Assembly: GCA_951230915.1 (NCBI GenBank)
Contig: OX579641.1
Coordinates: 23,972,254-24,036,253, forward strand
Length of the DNA stretch: 64,000 nucleotides
Direction: 5' to 3'
From: Antitrichia curtipendula
Lineage: Eukaryota > Streptophyta > Bryopsida > Hypnales > Leucodontaceae
Made by a program: the position numbers and the translations under genes. Below the pieces are notes generated by a model. The model did no database searches and was not told the origin of the DNA. It worked only from the letters and a program-made list of their open reading frames with translations. The first letter of the stretch is position 1. Each line of letters opens with the position of its first letter. Positions 57,996-64,000 of the stretch are shown here, one piece after another.

Positions 57996-59130
57996 AATAG
58001 GGTTGTAACATACCCATTATAGTATTTGGTCTAGATTTGTGTTTAGACTTAGAATCCCACCAAATCGGGCCCAAAAATAGGTAGAAAGAGCGAAACGGTT
58101 AGATTTGGAGGATTCAAGTCACATAGGCCAAAAGGGCTAAACCTCATCATGAATGTGGCAATTCGTGGCTAAGTCGGTCCGAGGGATCCACAACGAGGCC
58201 ACTAGGTTGGGTCCTAGAGTTAGGTTTAGAAATTCTCCAAACCCCGATTGTTAGCATGCAGGAGCCACTGACGCAAGACCGAGCCCGTGGAGGAATCTAC
58301 AGCCCAAGGATGGTGTCCTAGGGTAAATTTCATGCCAGGAGTCCAATGACGAAATCGATTCGCCAAGATTCCTCTATCTGCAAAAGATTCCCGCACCATC
58401 GATAAACTCAAGGAGATGGCCAATTCATCTCCATTGACCAATTGTGCCAGGTACGGAAACGCACCTGCACATATTTCGTGTGACCCCATGAGAGGTCATG
58501 TGAAAAAATCCCGTCATCTTCTGACTTGCAGAAGAACCTTTTGTGGGTGGTCAACCCTGGTAACCTCCAACGGGAATTTCATGGAAATTACCCAGCTTGC
58601 CAGAAAATCTCACTAAAAATTAGACTAGCTTTTTTTATGTTAATAATGCGCTCCGTAAAGTTTTGCGACATTCCGATAGCAACAAGTACCCGAACCGGCG
58701 AGATTCCTCAAGAATTAATCACGTGGCGGGGTCCCCAACGCGTTGACCGGCATCCCGGGACCATACGATGGCGAAACGAAGTCAATCAAGAGTCTTTTCC
58801 AACTCCCTCACACCTACTGGAGACCCTAAGCTATTTACATTTCTCAAAATAGGAAAACCCCAAGATCTAGGATTTTACCACGGTTTAGTTTTTAAACTAA
58901 ATTAGCCTACGATGGTTTTTTGTCCTTGGTACGGGGGGACCGCCGGGACCTACTCTTAGATAAAAAGGCAAAAAGAGGGGGAGGGGGAGGGAAAAAGGGG
59001 AAAAGGAGGGGGAAGAGGGGGAAAAAAAGAAAAAGAAAAAGAGGAAAAAAAGAAGAAGAATTGATTTGTTAAATCAATTAAAAACAAAACTTTAATGTCT
59101 CTCTCTCTATATATATACCTTGATTCTTCA
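57996..59130. other. Possible solo LTR of a Gypsy-type retrotransposon
   Basis: It starts TGTAACATACCCATT, a common plant Gypsy LTR start. The body is GC-richer with no intact frame, then TTAGATAAAAAGGC near 58957 could be a TATA box followed by a purine-rich leader. No second LTR, primer-binding site or target duplication was identified. Confidence 0.3.
58970..59060 (+). repeat. 91-nt uninterrupted purine tract with G-quadruplex potential
   Basis: Every base from 58970 to 59060 is A or G. Runs of three to five Gs separated by one to five As occur from 58977 to 59000, and more G5 runs follow at 59008-59012 and 59017-59021. The right half is A-rich. Confidence 0.9.
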
Positions 59131-59189
59131 ATGATGAGTTGGTTACTATAGAAATCATCTATTTGGGACTTTTGATATTGTGTAAATTG

Positions 59190-59345
59190 TTGGTTTCGAA
59201 AAATGAAAAAACACTCATTGGAAGACAAACTACTTTAGAAGATCTTTCCTTTTCTACACAAAATTTGAAGGATGAATAGTTGCATTTTTACCCTAGATGA
59301 AGAGATTCTTTGTCATTCATTGGCCAGAAAATGTCCTCCGCGTTG
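59190..59345. repeat. Dispersed repeat, copy 3 of 3
   Basis: AAAACACTCATTGGAAGACA, GGATGAATAGTTGCATTTT and CATTCATTGGCCAGAAAATG follow the order of the copy at 9897-10119. Confidence 0.6.
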
Positions 59346-60501
59346 TTTATGGATTAAAAAGAGAGTTTGATCTTTTGATTCATTATTAATCAAGAGTGTA
59401 GAGGCTGTGTTCCCTTTATATTTACGTATATATGTAAAGTAAAAGTTTAATAAAGTAAAACAAAAATACAATGGTAAAGCTTGTTCTAGTTTGTTTTGTA
59501 TGTAATGTTGAGATATCTATGATTGTGCGCTCACCAATTTTTATCTTTATGCCATTGGAGAGCTTGAATCGACAAGGATTATACTTAAGTTGTATCATTG
59601 CTTTTGGACATATGATGGATTTATAAGCAATTTTTAAGATCATAAATTGGAATAAATTATAAAAAATAGAATATAGGATTTTTTGATGTCATTCTTGGCA
59701 TTGCCAGAAAGCTCTCAATGAGTAGAAATGCACCAAGATTGTTTTGTACTTTTGGTTTTAAATGTGAAAGTTATGGGTTTTCAACTGAATTTTTTTCTAG
59801 AAATAAAATAAAATAATGGATAAATTATCCTAAAAATTAAAAGAATACATAGATAAATCATGGAAAACACTTAGACAAGTGTACAAAACTACACAAGTTG
59901 TTTATAAGTCAAACTTTAAAAAATTACATTTATATTAAATTAAAATATATATAATAACAAAAAAAACTCTTTGTTTTAGAAGAAAAGAAGGTGTTAAATT
60001 CAGTTCATAAATCACTTTTGGATTTCTACAAATAATTAAATAAATCTTTAAGACGATTTAAAATTTAAAATTTCTAAAACTATGTTCAGTGCACTATATA
60101 TATTTCAATTTAATGATAAATGTTTTTATTTTACTATTACTACTATTATTATTTGTTAGAATTTTTTAAATTAAAATATAATATGAAATCATTTAGCAAT
60201 ATTGAAGAAAAAAATCAATAATGACAAACTATTTATAAATTCTATATAGTGAATGAAATCATCTAAAATAAAGTGAAAATAAATAAAATCATGTAGTGAA
60301 GTAAATAAATTATGAAATGATTGCAATAAAACTTGTCATTTTATTTCTACAAAAGAAAACATGTGTTCAAATAAAAATATACATAAATAAAAATCAATGC
60401 TTAAAAAATTTAAAGCATCAATATGACAACTAAATTCTCTAAATTATCATAGTTTTACATGTATGATAAATCTATATATGAAACAAAATACACATAAAAT
60501 T
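59346..60501. other. Very AT-rich 3' flank of the transposase-like gene
   Basis: No gene is supported. Low-complexity A/T sequence dominates; no terminal inverted repeat was recognised. Confidence 0.5.
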
Positions 60502-63500
60502 CTAACATGAGTACATATAATATCTACTACATTTTTGTTTTCCTCTTTTGTCTTCATCTTTCTTTTTTTGTTTCAACTGAAATTGATCTCGGATAAGGAA
60601 ATTAGAATTTCCAAGGCATTTTTCTACCTGACAATAATATTTCCATCGTATTGCAAACTTTTCCCAATCAACCGTACTACGATTGTTTGGTTTGATATGT
60701 TTCTTTTCATTTTCATGATGCAATAAATATGAAAATAATTGAGTCTCTTTCTGAGAATATAGAGTGCCTTTTGCTGCAACTGGTACAATTGCTGAGCAAA
60801 TATCTTGAAGACTTGGTAGTTGATTACAAAGTAGAGGCTGATATATAAACTCAGATCTTTGTACTTGTAAAGAATCTGAATCAATCGAAGGTAATATTAT
60901 TGGTAAATCTTCCACAATTTCAAGTTCGGCTTGCACCTCGACCTCTTCAGTGATACTTCTCTGAATATCACCTATAACATCAGAATTAGAAGATGGTAGA
61001 ATTGAAAGTTGAGATTTCAAATACTTATACCGTCTTCTAAGTTGTTCATGTGAACATCCATAAAATCCCAAAATACCCTTGGATGCTAAAGCATTCCATT
61101 GGGGCATTATAGAAACTTTCCAGCGAATTGACTTAGACACAATTTGCTCGTCTTTTACCATAGCCAATAATGCTTCATCTAGTGATAATGTAGAGTATCG
61201 TGAAGTTGGAGGTAAAACATTTGCCACAGAAGAAATACTAGTAATATCAAGGTTGCATACATTTTCTTCTTCATGAATGACATATGATGCACCAATATCT
61301 TGCATAGCTTGCGCTTCTTCACGAAGATATGAAGTTGCCGTATGAAGGGTGTTGATAATACTTGAAGTTCGTACTGTACTTTGAAATGTAGTTTGCAATT
61401 GCACCATTGCAACCATATCAAGTAATTGTTGTTTCAAACTTTGCAATGGTTTAGGGCGCAAGTAGGCCTTGAAAGAAAAATCACTTTGTCGAATGGCAGA
61501 AATGCATACATCCCAAACTCGAAAGAGTGCATTATAATTGAAACCTTGGAGTGGAAAATCTTTCAAATTAGAAAGTGGTTCTTTTGTAAAACAATGCATA
61601 GCAATAAAGCGCAAAACTCGCCGCTCTAAAGGATTAAACATAGGCGATAGGCCCATGACTGAATCCCACAGTGCAAGGCTGTCAAAGGCACTAAATCTGT
61701 GATTTCCAAGTGTATTAAGAGAACCTGACCTTTTCTTGTGGCTTGATGTTGATCCATGAACATGAACATCTGCAGTCCTTTGCCTCTTCAATGGATTGCC
61801 AATATTTATTTGAATTGTTCTAGGAATAACATGATCTTCTTCAGTTGATGCAATGTGATGGCTATTCAAATCTAAATTTCCATCACGAACTTGTTGTGCA
61901 GCATTAACCACTTGCTCTGCAATTGGATCAAATGTGTGGCTATCCCAAATAGCATAATCAACCAATGATGTAATGCCAACACCAAAATTTGTGTTTTGGT
62001 TAGACAAAACATGTGGCAATGTTGGCAAAGTTGGCAATGAGTCAAAATAGGAATTGGTGATGCCAAACTGATTATCACAATCATGTAGCGATAATGGCAA
62101 CGGGTAGAACATGGTACACACTCCATCTGTAGAAGACAAATTTGCCCTAGAACGTAGGGCTAAGTCTTGTGTCAAAATAATGTGCATTGTTGATATAGGT
62201 AAGTATGCCCATTTGTCATTAAATTGTACTTCTCCACGAAAATTCCATCCACATACTAATGCGGTAGTGAGTGCATCACCAAATGAAATCCCACATGACT
62301 CCGGAAATGAAGCTCGAAGGTGTCGCCAAAAGTTTTTGTTCCGCGAAGAGCCACGCCGTAATAAACGTCTGAAAAAACGATCCAATATCTCATGTGGAAG
62401 CTCTGCGGGAGGATTCAAACACTTCATGAAGTGTTTTTTCTGTGTCTCATGACATCTTATCAATTGCTCCCCAATAATACGTTTAGATGCTGATAAATGT
62501 GATTCAGAATTTTGAAAATGTTCAATAAAAGCTGAAAGTTCTGCATAAATGATAGAACCTTCTTGCATTTGACTTCCATTTCCAATGATGATCTTGGACA
62601 CATTATTCATGAATAAAGAATGTCGAGATTTGTCAGTTGCATTTGAATTATCTCGATATCGAGTAATCAAATGAAAATTATCAAGTAAAATACAACTTTG
62701 TGGAAATGCTTCTCGAAACCACTGACAGCCATCACAACATTTGTCCAAATACATAACGGGATCAATATTTTGCGATCGCTCAGAGTATCGCAACTTCAAT
62801 TCTTTGGCAAGGTCTATACGTTCTTCATTAGTTGTAGAATTAGTCCACCGGTGAGCTATAATTTGATGTCGTTCATTCATAACAGCAAATAGTCCATCTA
62901 TAGGTGCAAATTTTTGACCTGTTGTAGGATCATCCATTTGAATTCTAGCAGGTACATTATGATGATGATCCGCTGCCAAATGTGACCCTATTAAACCACC
63001 TTCAAACCGTTGAAAAATCTTTTTTTGTTGACTTGTTATAGCTTCAAATATGGATGTTGCAATTTGCTTTGAGGGACCCGATGTTCCATTGAATCCATTG
63101 CAATGTTGGAAAAATATAGGAAAATCTGGAAAAGTCTCTTTTAATGTAGTGTAAGAGTGACCTTGTACTACCCCATTGTAATAATCAATGTGTCCTTTCC
63201 ATGCCAAGGACTTTAACATAAAGTAAGATGTTCGAGCTTTTTTCACCATGGCTATAAAATCATTAATTCCTGCACGGCTTGTTGTCAAATCATACATTGA
63301 TTGAACTAAAGAAGTAGTCCAAGCAGTTGTATGAAATACTTGTACAGGACATTGTAAAAATGCCTCATAAGGAATGATGTTATTTTTTAAAACAACATCT
63401 TCATCCATGATAGAAAATGCTGCACCACATCCATTTTTGGTTGCACAAATGTAAACTGTGGATATAAAATAACAATCATATTTCAAGTCATGAACATGCC

Positions 63501-63885
63501 TTGGTGAAGAAAATTCTTTGAATCTCAAATAACCTTGTTGTTGGCAAGTTGGACACTTTTGTGAGCATATAGAAATGCCAAATTGTCGTTCTGGATGCCA
63601 AATACTCAAAGGCTTCAATAAATAATCATTTAAGCTTGGTCGCATACTCCACTTTGGTGTTGGTGGATAAGTCCACAAAGGAATGTCTTTATAATCATTT
63701 TGTTTCAATTGATTCAAAATAGTCTTGATCCATGTTGATTGGGACACATTCAATGTACCAGAAGTTTTGTCACATCCACCACATTTTATAGAAGTAGGAC
63801 ATTCAAGTGGAGAAGAATATTGTGGAGGCAATATTGGAGGTACAGAATGCACCTCTGAAGGAATAACAAGCTCTTCACGAAGTCT
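60502..63885 (-). CDS. Large DDE-type transposase-like protein with N-terminal zinc cluster and C-terminal Myb-like segments (5' end incomplete)
   Basis: An unbroken frame of about 1,127 codons ends with TAG at 60502. It has no ATG near its left end, and splice-acceptor-like CTTAG and CCTTCAG lie at 63870-63890, so upstream exons are likely. Residues are counted from the codon at 63852. Cysteine pairs at 24-27 and 96-103 (SIKCGGC, SQKCPTC) with CATKNGC at 136-142 look zinc-binding. The core holds ADHHH (Asp295), YLDKCCDGC (Asp370) and LLDNFHLITRY (391-394), an order seen in large eukaryotic DDE transposases of the KDZ/ISL3/MULE kind. Near 501-512 (GSSRNKNFWRHL), where such proteins usually carry the third acid, a Lys stands. 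Myb-like blocks follow at about 905-947 (QLRRRYKYLK) and 1060-1095 (VDWEKFAIRW). No frameshift is seen, so the copy is young or conserved. A domesticated host protein is the alternative. Confidence 0.8.
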   Translation of the reverse strand, partial: RLREELVIPSEVHSVPPILPPQYSSPLECPTSIKCGGCDKTSGTLNVSQSTWIKTILNQLKQNDYKDIPLWTYPPTPKWSMRPSLNDYLLKPLSIWHPERQFGISICSQKCPTCQQQGYLRFKEFSSPRHVHDLKYDCYFISTVYICATKNGCGAAFSIMDEDVVLKNNIIPYEAFLQCPVQVFHTTAWTTSLVQSMYDLTTSRAGINDFIAMVKKARTSYFMLKSLAWKGHIDYYNGVVQGHSYTTLKETFPDFPIFFQHCNGFNGTSGPSKQIATSIFEAITSQQKKIFQRFEGGLIGSHLAADHHHNVPARIQMDDPTTGQKFAPIDGLFAVMNERHQIIAHRWTNSTTNEERIDLAKELKLRYSERSQNIDPVMYLDKCCDGCQWFREAFPQSCILLDNFHLITRYRDNSNATDKSRHSLFMNNVSKIIIGNGSQMQEGSIIYAELSAFIEHFQNSESHLSASKRIIGEQLIRCHETQKKHFMKCLNPPAELPHEILDRFFRRLLRRGSSRNKNFWRHLRASFPESCGISFGDALTTALVCGWNFRGEVQFNDKWAYLPISTMHIILTQDLALRSRANLSSTDGVCTMFYPLPLSLHDCDNQFGITNSYFDSLPTLPTLPHVLSNQNTNFGVGITSLVDYAIWDSHTFDPIAEQVVNAAQQVRDGNLDLNSHHIASTEEDHVIPRTIQINIGNPLKRQRTADVHVHGSTSSHKKRSGSLNTLGNHRFSAFDSLALWDSVMGLSPMFNPLERRVLRFIAMHCFTKEPLSNLKDFPLQGFNYNALFRVWDVCISAIRQSDFSFKAYLRPKPLQSLKQQLLDMVAMVQLQTTFQSTVRTSSIINTLHTATSYLREEAQAMQDIGASYVIHEEENVCNLDITSISSVANVLPPTSRYSTLSLDEALLAMVKDEQIVSKSIRWKVSIMPQWNALASKGILGFYGCSHEQLRRRYKYLKSQLSILPSSNSDVIGDIQRSITEEVEVQAELEIVEDLPIILPSIDSDSLQVQRSEFIYQPLLCNQLPSLQDICSAIVPVAAKGTLYSQKETQLFSYLLHHENEKKHIKPNNRSTVDWEKFAIRWKYYCQVEKCLGNSNFLIRDQFQLKQKKKDEDKRGKQKCSRYYMYSC

Positions 63886-64000
63886 CTAAGACTTGAGGAC
63901 CGTCTCCAAAATTTTTGAGATTCCATACATCTTGAAATCTACAATACATAAGAATTTGGTTTCAAATGAGAACAATGATCATTGACTACTTATCAATAAT
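63886..64000. other. Window end, probable intron or upstream part of the transposase-like gene
   Basis: On the minus strand this precedes the long frame. It contains stops in that frame and is AT-rich, consistent with intron sequence. Confidence 0.4.

Noticed and set aside
58226..58852. Frames on both strands in the GC-richer region at 58 kb
   Set aside because: They fall in a candidate LTR and oppose each other. No gag or pol motif is visible.

Overview
The window is nuclear DNA from a land plant. It is AT-rich, gene-poor and full of transposable elements. The plant assignment rests on a basic helix-loop-helix (bHLH) regulator of the AMS/ICE/TDR type with a C-terminal ACT-like domain, on plant-style PIF/Harbinger open reading frames, and on several CACTA elements. 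The species cannot be told from the sequence. There are no operons, no Shine-Dalgarno sites and no CRISPR array.

Layout, left to right. A 2.8 kb non-autonomous CACTA element with a 3-bp target duplication fills 19-2812. A foldback element (3519-4094) and a decayed PIF/Harbinger transposase (about 4518-5603, minus strand) follow. After an AT-rich stretch comes bHLH gene A (minus strand, four exons, 16476 down to 11345). GC-richer sequence lies upstream of it (16.6-19.06 kb), then a 2.5 kb block of degenerate repeats (19.07-21.64 kb). Between 22 and 31.5 kb lie a foldback, a 5'-truncated LINE stub with a 13-bp target duplication, two TTAA-flanked piggyBac-like elements and three CACTA derivatives. 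From 29.4 to 34.8 kb runs sequence peppered with near-palindromic AATT-centred words. A second large CACTA derivative, another foldback and a nearly perfect 203-nt hairpin precede bHLH gene B (plus strand, about 40404-42784), a short diverged paralogue of gene A. The right third holds more miniature elements, a divergent Harbinger ORF1/ORF2 pair (50.6-55.0 kb) whose ORF2 is split by a piggyBac-like insertion, and an intact 1.1-thousand-residue DDE-type transposase-like gene (60.5-63.9 kb, minus strand) that continues beyond the clear open frame.

Only gene A looks like a conventional intact host gene. Gene B keeps the exon phases, and its ACT-like exon has the same length, but it has a proline in the DNA-contacting basic helix and a short second exon, and a miniature element abuts its 3' end. 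One foldback element family occurs five times in the window, always in introns of the two bHLH genes or just downstream of gene B. All exon boundaries are read by eye from splice signals, reading phase and similarity between the two genes.
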